A stretch of 64,000 nucleotides of DNA from Isoetes taiwanensis (taxonomy: Eukaryota > Streptophyta > Lycopodiopsida > Isoetales > Isoetaceae): contig JAJEKV010000051.1 of NCBI GenBank assembly GCA_021234155.1, forward strand, positions 586,036-650,035, given 5' to 3'. The translations under genes and the position numbers were made by a program. The notes below the pieces were generated by a model. The model had not been told where the DNA came from. It saw nothing but the letters and a program-made list of their open reading frames with translations, and ran no database searches. Below are positions 36,976 to 47,542 of the stretch, in pieces. Positions within the stretch are counted from its first letter, which is position 1, and each line of letters starts with the position of its first letter.

Positions 36976-38794
36976 CTTTGAATCCGCTTTTTACTTTGCT
37001 TATACATAACATAAATTCTTAAGCCCATCAATTTTCATAAGTTTTCAGTTAATATTCAAGCTGTGAGCTCGGCAACTCGGATGGGTGCTTACAAATGTGG
37101 CCTTGCTAGATTCGAGTGGCTTGGGTTAAATCACGGTGGCGTCAATGCAATTGGAATAGACATTTTGATAATACATTCTAAAGGGACATGAGTTGCGGCA
37201 TCTATTTCCATGCGATGCATCAAAAAAAGCAGTTAAGACTTGACATGAATGATTCGGGGCTACCAGCGCTCTTCGGATGACTCGTTTATAACCAACATCG
37301 CACATTGTTGTTCGATTGCCACTATTATTTACTTGGAATGTCATCTAACTAATTATATTTTTAATCAACAACGGATCTTCATCCTTTTGAGGTTATTTAA
37401 CAAATGAAAACTTAACAACTTTGAGGATCTTTTGCCGGGAACTATATTGATCAAAGCGGTGCAGTCGGAAAAAACCACGGTTTATACACAAAATCACGAT
37501 TATCTTTGAGAACAAAGATAAATACATGACAAAACACCTATGCTTGATCGTTTAAACGCAGCGTGCCTCAAGTTAATCTCTACATCCATAATCTTTAAAC
37601 ATTTCTTCAATTTTTTACCATCGGAATCATTTCTTCCGGCCGAATAAATGCAGCGTGAAACCACGATGCAATGTTATCTTGGTGGACAAAATAGTGCTCG
37701 ACATCTCGTTGAAATCCACACCGACGAAAAACCGGCTTCGTTGGCAAGTCAACTCTTATCGTTAGAAGGCGAGTGGGGCGTATGGGCACATCAAAGGGAG
37801 GCCTTTCAAAGTTTGGTAATTGTATCTTTCGTTTTGGGGGGGCTGTGATCCATCTCGGCGTCTGAGGAGGATGTAACAACTCAATATCGCTACTTAACTA
37901 TTAAACAAGCGGATATTACACGCAAGGTCGAATTTTGATTTGTCTTTATCGCCATTCTCATAAGGCCCATTGTCGAGTCTCGATGCCTTCCAAATTTACA
38001 TCTGCGGTATTATTCGCCATGTTAACAAATGATATTAATTCCGTCTTGGCCCGGTTTTATGGAATAGCCTATCATCGAATTGTGATAAGAACAAAGCGGC
38101 CTGTCGATTCGATTTACGAGGTCGACACACATGTTACAATCATTGCTTGGCGTGTGCGAAGACTCCGCGACTTACTATATTTAACTGCTTGTAAGAAGGT
38201 AATCATTTATCAATTGAAGAATGTCAAACTTTTGTAAAGTTTTACGGAGGCGTCCATCCACTTTGTTTACATCACCGTCAAAATATCCTTCCTTTCCTCC
38301 GTCTTCCGATTCGACTATATACGCATCTCTACCGCGGTGTTCTAAAGGAGCTAAAGGCTGTCCTTGCGGCGACAACGAGCGTTTTCTCTTTCCTTAGATC
38401 CACGAATCAAGTGCATCTACATTGACTCTACATCCAATAAAATCATAAAGATTTTGGTATGTACTCGACCCATTAGTGTATTTTAAGGTTAATAAAGTCT
38501 TGATTTATCTTATGTGACATTGACACATTCCGTTTTGGAATTGAAACATTAGATTGAGCTCTCAGATCTTCTCTGACCCAAATTTGCATAAATCTCAAAG
38601 GTTGACAACTTTGTGCACAAATACCGCGTGAAATTGTCAAGTTGCTTTGCAATCCGGTGAGTACATTTCTTCGTTTAACCTTTCTTGAACAAATATTTGT
38701 TTCATGCTTACGTGACCATATAAAAAAGATTTTATTTATTGAATATTCCGCGGAGAAAATATAAAAGCGAAAACATCCTTTCACTATATTGCAA
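36976..38794. other. Spacer within Helitron; candidate promoter near 38.72-38.77 kb
   Basis: No family recognised, although a 100-codon open frame exists on the plus strand at 37,935-38,237. TATA-like words CCATATAAAAAAG (near 38,718) and AATATAAAAGC (near 38,758) precede the first Rep exon and could be its core promoter. Confidence 0.4.
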
Positions 38795-38850
38795 ATGCAA
38801 ATGGATAGAGCAGATCAAAGCATGATACCAAAAAAAAGAGGGCGACCAAG
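38795..38850 (+). CDS. Putative first exon of Helitron Rep/helicase (AT-hook-like)
   Basis: ATG at 38,795 opens a short frame that ends IPKKRGRPR at a strong donor (AAG|GTAAGT, intron from 38,851). It leaves two bases in phase, which the exon at 42,956 completes to Arg, giving KKRGRPR-LPLPSSDHLTDDD in frame. A basic KRGRP AT-hook-like motif near the N-terminus is common in plant Helitron proteins. The join is inferred from phase and motif; no transcript supports it. Confidence 0.6.
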
Positions 38851-40950
38851 GTAAGTCAAAACTTCGAAATTGATTATTCCTTACATTTATAGCCATAAAC
38901 TAATGAATTTGATGTCTTAGTTTACATTCCTAGTGAATTTAAAGTCTTAGTTCATGCTGTTAAGTTATCAATCTTTGTCTCATTAGTTTGACATCTTATT
39001 AATTCCTTTATCTAAGAAAAGATTATTTTGTATAACTATAAAATAATAGGCCTTATGTCTTGGCTTACAATCCTACTAAATACTTATTCGATGTAGACCT
39101 ATTTCTATTTAGATTAAAAAATGAGTCTTTTTCCTTTCATAAGATGACTATAGACTAATATAATGCCAAAGTATATAAATGCACCCCGTTGTATTCATAG
39201 TAATTCATACTAGTTCACTTTTGCTCGTATTCTTTAATTAATTGTATTCCATATGTATTGATTTCGTGCATTACCTTTGCCAAACTCGTAACTTATCTTG
39301 ACCTTATGCATGAAGATTATTTTTTACTGTCCTAATGACAAGTAGAATATTAGTGCTTCGCCATAGATTACATTTGCTGACTTCATATCTTATCTTTGCG
39401 TTACTAGTGCCTCATTGAGTTGTAAACTATTCGTAATTTCACAAGAAAAAGGCTATATAGACTTAATTTTATGTTTCTAGTCATGTCCTTAAAATGTTCG
39501 CTAATTTCCATTTGCATAAACCTATATGATTGCTTTATTTTTCCTTCTTCAACGAATATGGCCCTCATCTGATGCCGTTGTTGGTCTTGCCCTTGATGTC
39601 GAAAGGTGTCTTGTCGTATTCTTATCGAAGGCTACAAGAATGTCTCACTAATTCATATCCTAATTCCTGGCGGTGTTGTCGATGAAAGTCCAACACCAAT
39701 GTAGGAGTTCGTGTATGTTTTAACAGGCATTTGATTGGTTCCATGGACCATTGTATATAATCATATCTTGGTTCATAAAACTAATGCTACATTGAGTTGT
39801 AAAATATGCATAATTTCACAAAAAAAAAAAAAAAAACAACGTTATTGGTGTTTCTTTCTTTAAAAGCATGAACCTCACGATACTCTTTGTTAGCCCGGCT
39901 ATCACGATGTCGAGAGGTGTGCATTATGCTCTTATTGACAATTACAACAATGTCTTACTAATTCGTACCCTAATTCCTGATAGCGTTGTCGATAGATATC
40001 TAACACCAATATAGGAATTCGCGTATGTTTTAGGAAGCATTTGATTAGCCCATGGACGATCATATGCATTTCAGTAGTCTAGTGAATGAAAGATTACTTT
40101 TAGACATTCTAGCATCGAATATAAAACTAGCCATTGATCGAGTTATAAAATATGCATAATTCGACAAAAAAATGGGGGAGCTCCACTAAGTTAATTTTGT
40201 AGCTCTATTTATACTTTGAAGCCATTGAGTGCTCTTCATTTAGCTAGACCTGTACACTGTTAGCCTTGGCCATGTAGTCTCAAAAGGTGTGACAGTCCGT
40301 TACATTCATATCAAGCACTAGAAAGATGCCTTATTAATTGATGTTCTAATTTGCGTATCTTTTAAGAAAGATTTAATTAGTCTCATAGACCACCATATAG
40401 AACTATATCCTCTCTACATCCATTCTAATAGTCTAACAAACAAAAGATTACTTTTGACACCTATAATGATGAGATGCCAATTGCTCTTCATTTAGATAGG
40501 TCTATCGCTATTGGCCTTGACCATGCAATATCGAAAGGTGCATTGTTTAACAACCATTTCATCAGTCCCATCTTCTAAAAAAGCACGACCTACATTAGTC
40601 AAAATGCAACCTAATCCTTGGGTTTGCATATACACACATATCAACCAATTAGAATTTATTAACACTAAACACTAAATGAAACGTATGTTTTAGAGTCTGC
40701 ATCAAGTTAATTTTGTCTCTCTACTTATACTATCAAGATGCCACCTACTCTTCATTTACGGAAGCCTATATGTAGTGATTTAAAATTAATATTCTATTTT
40801 AGTTAAATTAAATTAATATGCAGTCTTACACTAAGCATTAAATAAAAGTTGTTATCTTTGCTTGACTTATAGGTGTTATTATTGTCCTTTACGTATTGTC
40901 GCGGAGTCACATTCTGCCAGCTAATTACGCAATCCTTTCAAACAAACAAG
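38851..40950 (+). other. First part of a 4.1 kb intron with degenerate internal repeats
   Basis: Contains three to four diverged direct copies of a unit of roughly 330 bp, near 39,590, 39,905, 40,265 and 40,510. Shared words are GATGTCGARAGGTGT, CTAATTC.TAYCCTAATTCCTG, GTTGTCGAT, CCAATRTAGGARTTCG and GTATGTTTTA. No coding sequence. A poly(A) run lies near 39,820. Confidence 0.55.
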
Positions 40951-41550
40951 ATGACTTCAGAAGAAAAAGTAGAAGTTAACATGCAAGTAGCTGTGGCATT
41001 AGTATCTCAAACAGAGCTACAACCAACAGAACCATTGAGATCTCAAGCAGACGCTACAAAGTTGCAGCCTAAATCATCTTCTACAACATTGCCACGTAAA
41101 AAAAGAAGTAGACCACAACAAACATGGTCTACTTTGAGACCAGAATTCATGAATTGGTTGTGCAATCGGCTATGCAATATCTCAACTCAAGATTTAGAAT
41201 TGATTACCAATAGCGAAGAAAGATGGCTAGAGTACCACTCAGAGTTGGTAAAAAATGCCGAGATTGCTTTTAAACGTCAAATGATAATTCTAGAGCCTGA
41301 AAAGAATAACCAAGAGAGATACACATGGATAGTAGGTAACATTAACCGCACTACTGGAAATATGATCACAGAAGTTCCAAATTTGAATAGCCACCGCCTG
41401 AGGCTAGAGTTAAAAGAAAAAGCCTTTACGTGGAATACAGCATGGAGCAATACGAAGTTGAAGAAAGAAGGCCATCAGCCTCCTCATCTTATTAAGAAAG
41501 TATTAGCACAAACCATAAGAGCTAAACGCCCTGGTGAGACAGATAGATAG
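40951..41550 (+). CDS. N-terminal part of Helitron-borne kinase-like protein, unknown domain
   Basis: Start chosen at the ATG at 40,951 (MTSEEKVEVNMQ); the frame is also open a little upstream from 40,873, but that lacks an ATG. The product is about 199 residues: a low-complexity Gln/Thr/Ser-rich start, a basic stretch LPRKKRSRPQQT at about 49-60, then an alpha-helix-like region with many Trp and Glu (FMNWLCNRLCN, ERWLEYHSELVKNAEI, YTWIVGNINRTTGNM, FTWNTAWSNTKLKK). I do not recognise this domain. It ends in GETDR-stop inside a run of five AGAT units (41,541-41,560). The kinase domain continues immediately after in another frame, so this is probably the N-terminus of one larger protein. Confidence 0.6.
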   Translation: MTSEEKVEVNMQVAVALVSQTELQPTEPLRSQADATKLQPKSSSTTLPRKKRSRPQQTWSTLRPEFMNWLCNRLCNISTQDLELITNSEERWLEYHSELVKNAEIAFKRQMIILEPEKNNQERYTWIVGNINRTTGNMITEVPNLNSHRLRLELKEKAFTWNTAWSNTKLKKEGHQPPHLIKKVLAQTIRAKRPGETDR

Positions 41551-41560
41551 ATAGATAGAT
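41541..41560 (+). repeat. (AGAT)5 microsatellite between the two kinase-gene frames
   Basis: Five AGAT units. The flanking codons GAG ACA GAT AGA before it and GAG TGG CAA after it would be one frame if only a single unit were present; three or more units always contain TAG. Confidence 0.9.
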
Positions 41561-42703
41561 AGAGAGTGGCAAGCCCGTAGAACGGCAGATGCTAAAACAA
41601 CTTGGTTTGCCAAAGTAGATTCATCACAAATCATAAATAGACAACGAATTGCTTCTGGTTCATATGGTACAGTGCATAAATGCAATATTTTAGGGTCCAG
41701 TTTCATTAAAGATGAACCTTACTGTGTAAAATTCCAAAATAATAATTTCCAACCAGGTACAGATCCAAACAAGTTAGTAGCAATTATGTTGAAGAACATG
41801 AGAGAGTCTGGTATGCAAGTTAAGCATGAATGTATCATACGCTGTATTGGTAGCACAACCGGCCTAGAGAGCCAAGGGTTAATCTTTCCTTTTTGGAATG
41901 GAGGTTCATTGGCAACCTTTTTTATAACTCATGGTTGCAATGCTTTTGCAGACCTTGCATTTAAAAAACTAGGAGCCATTCCTAAAGTGGACACAGATCT
42001 GATACGCCTTGAGGAACATAGAAAAAAAGAATTATTTGTTGCCTCTAAAGTCGGAGATTTGGCAATGGCATTTTGTAGTGGCCTGCAAAAACTCCATGAA
42101 GAAAGATATTTACATATGGACTTGCACCCAGGCAATATATTACTTCACTTTAAGTACGAAAAAGGGAAAGGTCCTATTGATCCCCAAGCTGTATATATTG
42201 GCATTTGTGATTGGGGTGAATCCAGGTTGATTGGTGAAACAGTGACCGTAAAGCGATGGCATTGTAAGGGTCTGGATGGTGAAGGTAAAAAAAGAATTGA
42301 GATGGAAAGAACTAAGTATCCATACATGCATGATGATCTTTATTTTAGTAGTGGCCCAAAAACAGTAGCCGCAAGAGTTGACTTTGATCTGCACGGGGCA
42401 GCATACATTATTTATTACTTAGCTGATTTTGCTGCTAAGCATTCTTACATCCAGTCAGTAGGAAGCCCAGATCAACAAAGCAAACATCGAAGAATATGCG
42501 ACTATTTAAAACATTGCGTCGAGCCACCAATGAGAGACAAGACACGAAGACTTGATTTGACTCAACTACTCCAAACTATGCGCAAAAGTTTTCATTGCTC
42601 TTCTACTTCATGTATAAGACCACAATTGGAATCAGATTGGATTCTTCAGCTCGGCCACGATGGAGATGACACAACAGACCAAGCTGGTCCTAGTCACATT
42701 TAG
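41555..42703 (+). CDS. Protein-kinase-like domain protein inside Helitron intron
   Basis: The frame is open from 41,555, just after a stop in the GATA repeat, to 42,703. Counting from the GTG at 41,672, the kinase landmarks are a glycine-rich loop just upstream (IASGSYGTVHK, 41,645-41,680), the VAIK-like Lys in YCVKF at 41,729, the catalytic loop HMDLHPGNILL with His148, Asp150 and Asn155, the metal-binding DWG at 180-182 in place of DFG, and the subdomain IX Asp in DFDLHGAAYIIYYL. All catalytic residues are present, so it could be active. The C-terminal tail is short and Ser/Asp-rich. It lies 250 bp upstream of the Rep exon, same strand. I know of no kinase as a standard Helitron gene; capture of a host kinase or a real element gene are both possible. 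Confidence 0.75.
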   Translation: MDREWQARRTADAKTTWFAKVDSSQIINRQRIASGSYGTVHKCNILGSSFIKDEPYCVKFQNNNFQPGTDPNKLVAIMLKNMRESGMQVKHECIIRCIGSTTGLESQGLIFPFWNGGSLATFFITHGCNAFADLAFKKLGAIPKVDTDLIRLEEHRKKELFVASKVGDLAMAFCSGLQKLHEERYLHMDLHPGNILLHFKYEKGKGPIDPQAVYIGICDWGESRLIGETVTVKRWHCKGLDGEGKKRIEMERTKYPYMHDDLYFSSGPKTVAARVDFDLHGAAYIIYYLADFAAKHSYIQSVGSPDQQSKHRRICDYLKHCVEPPMRDKTRRLDLTQLLQTMRKSFHCSSTSCIRPQLESDWILQLGHDGDDTTDQAGPSHI

Positions 42704-42955
42704 CATCTATATTCTATTATTCCATGTAAATCTTACTAGCAACTAATAGAAGACTCATTTTCTATTCAATTCTAGCATATATGCAATTTTTATTTACATT
42801 AAATAATCAATCTCTCTTCTTTTATACGATATTTCTACGCTAATCGATATTTCCAAATGATTCAATTCCGTTCATGCTATCTAAGCAATTGTGTTCTATA
42901 CATTATGTGTATAATTTGTATTTAATTAACTTAGCAATTATGTCCTCTTTCGTAG

Positions 42956-43556
42956 GTTACCGCTACCAAGTTCTGATCATCTAACTGACGATGACATAAA
43001 GAAAATCGTGAAACGTCGTGAGTACCAACGAAGTTACCAAGCCTGCAAGAGATTCAAAAACAATACATCTCCAATGGATACAAAGGAAACGTCTATTGAC
43101 TTAAAACCTCTAACATCGTCATTGATAGATTCCGCAGTATCACATGAGCATCAAAGTTCTGCTATTGATCGCACTTCTAAAACAAGTTCCATGGGGATTG
43201 CGATCAACGATCAAATCCCCATGGAACAACACGAAATCAAAGCAAGTTTATCGCGTCCTGTATCACCAAAAGCCGCTAGGCCAAATGATCACTGGCAAAA
43301 TCAATTCAAAGTCATGGAACAACAATCCAAACTCATAGACCATGAGCCTATCAAATGGAATCGAACATGTCAAACATGCCAACTTCAGCTTCTCAACACA
43401 GAACGACCAAGTTTTTGTTGCAATAGCGGGCGTCGCTCACTTCCACCTCTTGCCCCACTTCCATCTAAACTCCAAGAATTGTATTCAATACAAAAGTTTG
43501 CAACAAATTCGCGAATCATAAACAATCTTTTACGCTTCCTTTGCACTTGGTGTTAA
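42956..43556 (+). CDS. Helitron Rep N-terminal zinc-finger region (exon 2)
   Basis: Begins at the acceptor TTTCGTAG|G (exon from 42,956). The frame starts LPLPSSDHLTDDDIKKIVKR, has a basic EYQRSYQACKRFK motif, a polar linker of about 100 residues, and then the typical Helitron Rep N-terminal block CQTCQLQLLNTERPSFCCN, then GRRSLPPLAPLPSKLQELY and SRIINNLLRF. This cysteine cluster with ERPSFCC is diagnostic of plant Helitron Rep/helicase proteins. The frame ends at 43,556 where the next block (GVKGDFVTLKTPSTIAIMG) continues in a shifted frame. Confidence 0.85.
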
Positions 43557-45498
43557 AGGTGATTTTGTAACCTTAAAAACACCCTCGACTATCGCTATCA
43601 TGGGCGAACATACCACCGTCTTCTATCTGCGGATGATCCAAGCGATTACTTTACATTGGCACATATATGATGATACGTGTCGATATGCCCTTTGCTTCTA
43701 ATAAACAAATTCACGCTACATGGGTGATGGAAGTCGCTACAACCTTTGCATACCATCAACCCATACATCAAAAAATTACAAACAATTAAAGAGCTACATG
43801 CCTCACACGCAACCCTTACATAGCGATTCACCCACGTCGGGGCGAAATTGCTGGCATAATGCATGCAAATGATAGCATCACAATCAAACCTAGAACCGCA
43901 ACAATTTGCAGATCACGAAGTACCCATAAGCTTTGTATTCATAAGCATTCTTGATCCTACATATGAAACCCTCCGGTTATCCATTATTCTTCCCGCATGG
44001 AACACTAGGATGGTACCCACACAATGAATATAAAATGTCCCAAATAGATTGGTATCGAACCGGACTATTACCGCGAACCGCGATTTTCACAATTAGGGCG
44101 ACTATGCAATGAATATCTAAATCGACATGTACTCAAGAGTGGAAGAAGAGCGACTTAATTACATACATAGCGAGAGGGGATATAGGCATAATTTAACCCA
44201 ACATGAAGAAGACTTCATCGATGATAGCGATGAAGATACTCGACATGGCATCTTGCCGACCTCCTTCTTAGGCTGCAAGCGATGGTGTAGTGTCCAAGTA
44301 GCTGATGCCCTTGCACTTTCGCAAAGAGTAAAGGCAAGCCAACATTATTCATAACTATGACAACGAACCGAATTGGCCAGAAATAAAATCCAAATTAACA
44401 CACGGACAAAATGCCTCTGGCGTTCAATGATTGTTGTCCGTCGTGCCATGAGCGAGTTCAATATGCAAAAACCTTATCCATAAATTCTTGATTTAATATC
44501 TTATATGATGCGTTATCGAATTCAAAAAGCGCGCCTCCCTCGCGCACACATCGTTCTCAAGGCTGAATATGACATCCACATGCATATGATTGACCAATTA
44601 ATTTACTTGAGAATTGCCGGCCGATCCAACGCTACGAGCATTAGTTGAAAAGTACATGATACATAGGCACAAAACGATGTCTAAAGACAACAACAAATGT
44701 TGTTACCAATATCAAAAACCATTAAACCCAATAACTTACATTGATGAAAAAGGATATGTACAATATAGAAGGCGGACGAGACACCAATGTTGTTCCATAC
44801 ATTCCATTCTGCTTCAACAAATGGATTGCCATGTATATCACGGACATTGCATCAGCGGTGCATATATTTGCATACTTATCACGGGTACATTTTACAAAGG
44901 ATTTGACACCACTCAATTCCATATTACGACACCCACAAATCAAGCGAAACCATCGGATCCTACATCAAGCTCACTAATATCTCACCCAAAAATCCAAACA
45001 CAAAACACCAATCTCGACAAACCAACGAAATCCAAGATTATATATCTGCACTTACGTTACCTATCGTCCATGGAAGCAACTTGGAGAATTATGTCATACC
45101 ATATGGCGAGAGAAACATCCATCGATCAAATGCCTTCCCTTGCATTTGCAAGGTCAAAACAAACCACAATTAAGCCAAAACATCCACATCGAGTTATCGG
45201 AATCTCTACATTAGATAGATACTTCTTAAGCCCACTCATCCACGAACTTGACTCAATAATGTATATTGACTACAATGAGCGATATACATTCACTCCATAC
45301 AAACCAAATACCACACTAAAGCCATCGATCATCTTGAACAAGAACATTTAGGTGCGATCTGAAACATTGTTCATAAAAGAACACAAGGACAACTCATTTG
45401 TAGAATCGTCTTCTACTACCAAAGCTCGGGGGAACCATTCTATTTAAGAAGCATCCTCCTTCACAAACCCGTGAGAAATTGGGAAGATCTTAAAACTC
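43557..45498 (+). pseudogene. Helitron Rep (HUH) and linker region, broken by frameshifts
   Basis: Helitron blocks appear in order but in changing frames: TLKTPSTIAIMG (43.58 kb), YPLFFPHGTLGW (43.98-44.01 kb), EYL..DMYSRVEEERLNYIH (44.11-44.16 kb), SFLGCKRWCSVQVADALALS (44.26-44.32 kb), the HUH region, where the expected GLPHAHIVL reads ARLPRAHIVL (about 44,530-44,560), GYVQYRRR and VVPYIPFCFNKWIAMYITD (44.75-44.85 kb), and ISTLDRYFLSPLIHELDSIM (45.2 kb). The Arg in place of the first HUH histidine and the loss of the paired tyrosines in the YLSRVH block would abolish Rep function. Unless these are sequencing errors, this copy cannot initiate rolling-circle transposition. Confidence 0.8.
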
Positions 45499-47274
45499 AT
45501 GATGGCCAGCGATTACAACACATACCAAGCGCACAAGCCATGGGGCTCATCGCACCCGACAACGAAAGCAATTAAAACAATGGAAGAAGCAACATCGTGC
45601 CTACAAACACCATCGCAGCTCAGATTCTTATTCACACTTCTTATACTTCATGGCGGACCAACCATACAACTGTGGAACACGTTCCAACAACAAATGACAG
45701 CTGATTTTTTAGATCAATATCGAGGCGAACCTCTCGCCATTAACGAAGCTCTACTGCGCCATCAATAATATCTTAATCCAACATGCAACAAACAACTGCG
45801 GCATTCGACACCTCGTGTAATACCGCATCCAAAGAAATCCAAAACGAACTTTTGAAGTTCCCACATGACAATGAATATCTTGCCAAAAGCTCAATTATGT
45901 TTGAAAACATGAAAAAAAATCAAACTTCTGTCTACAATGATATGTTAAAGCTTCTAAAAGCTAAACATCAGCTCAATCCACTATTCATCTATGGCAAAGC
46001 TGGTACTGGGAAAACCTATGTCCTCAACACCTTTGCATTCTACATACGAGGACTAAAGCAAATAATCCTTCCATGTGCAACGACAGCACTTGCCTCGTTG
46101 TTATATGCCGGCGGCAGAACCGCACATTCCCTTTTCCAAATACCTGTAGTAGAAAATAATATCAACTTACATTCCTTACTTCACCCACACTCTCCAAGAG
46201 CACTACTAATCAAAGAAGCAACAGCCATCATCTGGGACGAATTCCCTATGGCAAACAGGGCAGTCATAGAAGCAGTTGATATACTCCTACAAAAAATAAC
46301 AGACACAGATTTACCATTCGGAGGAAAAATATTCATCGGAGCAGGCGACTTCAGACAAATAGCTCCAATTGTTAAAAAGGCAGGAAAAACCGCAACAATA
46401 AATGCATCTATCAAATCTTCACCCTTATGGACTCATTTCAATGTCATACAGCTAAATGAACCAGTCCGAAATGCCACAGACCTACAACTTATAAATTTCG
46501 TTGACGCGATCGGTGAAGGAAGACTTCTTGAAAACATCCCACTAACATTATTTAAAACAAGTACAAATATTCAAGAAACCATTGCATTCCTATACGACCA
46601 ACACGTGCTTGCCAACCCAGACATTTGCGAGAAAAGAGCATTCTTATCACCAAAAAATATCACTGTCGATGAATTCAACAATTCAATTCTACAAATGCTT
46701 CCAGGCCACCTAAGAAAGTACTTCAGTGTCGATAGACTCACAGAAAATGACCAGCTTATAGAAGACCATCCAATGGCAACAACAGACTTTCTCAATGGTT
46801 ATAAACACCCAGCGCTTCCCCAACACGAACTTGGATTAAAGCCCAACACAATATGCCACCTAACAAAAACCTTAGACAGAGACAGAGGCTTAGTAAAAAA
46901 TGCAAGAGTAATGGTATCTTCAATGCACAACAGATTTGTAACTGTCAAATTACTCACAGACAATTCACAACATAAAGGCACTCTTCACCCCATCTCCCGG
47001 GTAGACTTCTTCACTCAACCAGATGATCGACCATGGACCATTCCGCGGGCGACAACTTCCACTACGGCCAGCTTACTCAACAACATTCAATAGCTGCCTA
47101 GGACTTACACTCGATAAAATAGTCCTTGACCTACGAACTGAAGTCTTTGCCCATGGCCAATTATACACAGCACTCACTCGCGTCCGAAAAAAAGAAGATG
47201 TACTAATTCTACTCGATCCAGACAACATATCGCAAACTACAACAAACGTCGTCTACACAGAACTCTTACCATGA
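45499..47274 (+). pseudogene. Helitron PIF1-type DNA helicase, one frameshift from intact
   Basis: The upstream block (45,499-45,768) holds DFLDQYRG and the QTPSQLRFLFTLLILHGGP word typical of the linker before the helicase. The main frame 45,783-47,093 carries Walker A GKAGTGKT (residues 71-78), the TALASLLY..GRTAHS motif, Walker B IIWDEFPM (Asp152-Glu153), GAGDFRQIAP (187-196) and LNEPVRN. The end of the protein continues in another frame to 47,274: LRPAYSTTFNSCLGLTLDKI, FAHGQLYTALTRVRKKEDV. The frame switch lies at a GGG near 47,050, one extra G. The motif normally read as KSQGQT is SCLGLT here, so the conserved Gln is Leu. Superfamily 1B helicase, thought to unwind DNA during transposition. 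Confidence 0.88.
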
Positions 47275-47330
47275 AGAAAGGTACGCATCAAAAAAAAAAA
47301 AAAAAAAAAACTCCACTCCACTCCACGCCG

Positions 47331-47384
47331 ACGATATAGACAGCGCACCCCTGCCTCAAGGCACCAATGCTCTATCTATATCGT
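47331..47384. repeat. Inverted repeat between two poly(A) runs
   Basis: Arms ACGATATAGACAGCGC (47,331-47,346) and its complement at 47,369-47,384, 14 of 16 paired. It lies between poly(A) at 47,290-47,310 and poly(A) at 47,462-47,490, in the 3' noncoding part of the Helitron. Confidence 0.7.
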
Positions 47385-47400
47385 GGGCACTGCATCACCG

Positions 47401-47430
47401 GTCACACCAGGGTTCAAATCCCAGGGATGC
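47401..47430 (+). other. tRNA-like box B sequence
   Basis: GGTTCAAATCC at 47,411-47,421 fits the Pol III box B consensus and is framed by CCAG/CCAGG as a weak T-arm. No convincing box A or cloverleaf was found, so it is not called as a tRNA; it could be part of a tRNA-derived SINE. Confidence 0.35.
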
Positions 47431-47458
47431 TAATAAATCATAAAACAACAATTAGCAC

Positions 47459-47492
<34 letters not shown>

Positions 47493-47506
47493 CCCGCACA
47501 ACAAAG

Positions 47507-47535
47507 GCGCTGGCTACGCCAGCGCTAAATTCTTG
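47507..47535 (+). other. Helitron 3' terminus: hairpin and CTTG
   Basis: GCGCTGGC-TAC-GCCAGCGC, a perfect 8-bp stem at 47,507-47,525, then TAAATT and CTTG (47,532-47,535) followed by T. Same strand and just downstream of the helicase. CTTG deviates from the usual CTRR ending, but the same AAATTCTTG|T ending with a different hairpin recurs at 50,436. Confidence 0.65.
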
Positions 47536-47542
47536 TATATAT

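Larger units (their letters stand above)
34119..47535 (+). mobile_element. Large Helitron with RPA1, kinase and Rep/helicase genes
   Basis: Plus-strand order: RPA1-like gene (34.1-36.1 kb), PPR-gene fragment (36.8-37.0 kb), a short Rep first exon (38.8 kb), a long intron carrying a kinase-like gene (41.0-42.7 kb), and the Rep/helicase exon (42.96-47.27 kb). The 3' terminus is an 8-bp hairpin at 47,507-47,525 and CTTG|T. RPA plus Rep/helicase is the known content of plant Helitrons. The left end is unresolved, so the start given is that of the first supported exon. Rep is broken by frameshifts, so this copy is probably not autonomous now. That RPA, kinase and Rep belong to one element is inferred from order and strand. 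Confidence 0.7.

Noticed and set aside
37607-38237. Coding exons between the PPR fragment and the Rep first exon
   Set aside because: Open frames exist on both strands but no domain or splice structure could be recognised.
47401-47430. tRNA gene
   Set aside because: A box B-like sequence is present but no acceptor stem, D-arm or anticodon arm could be built around it.
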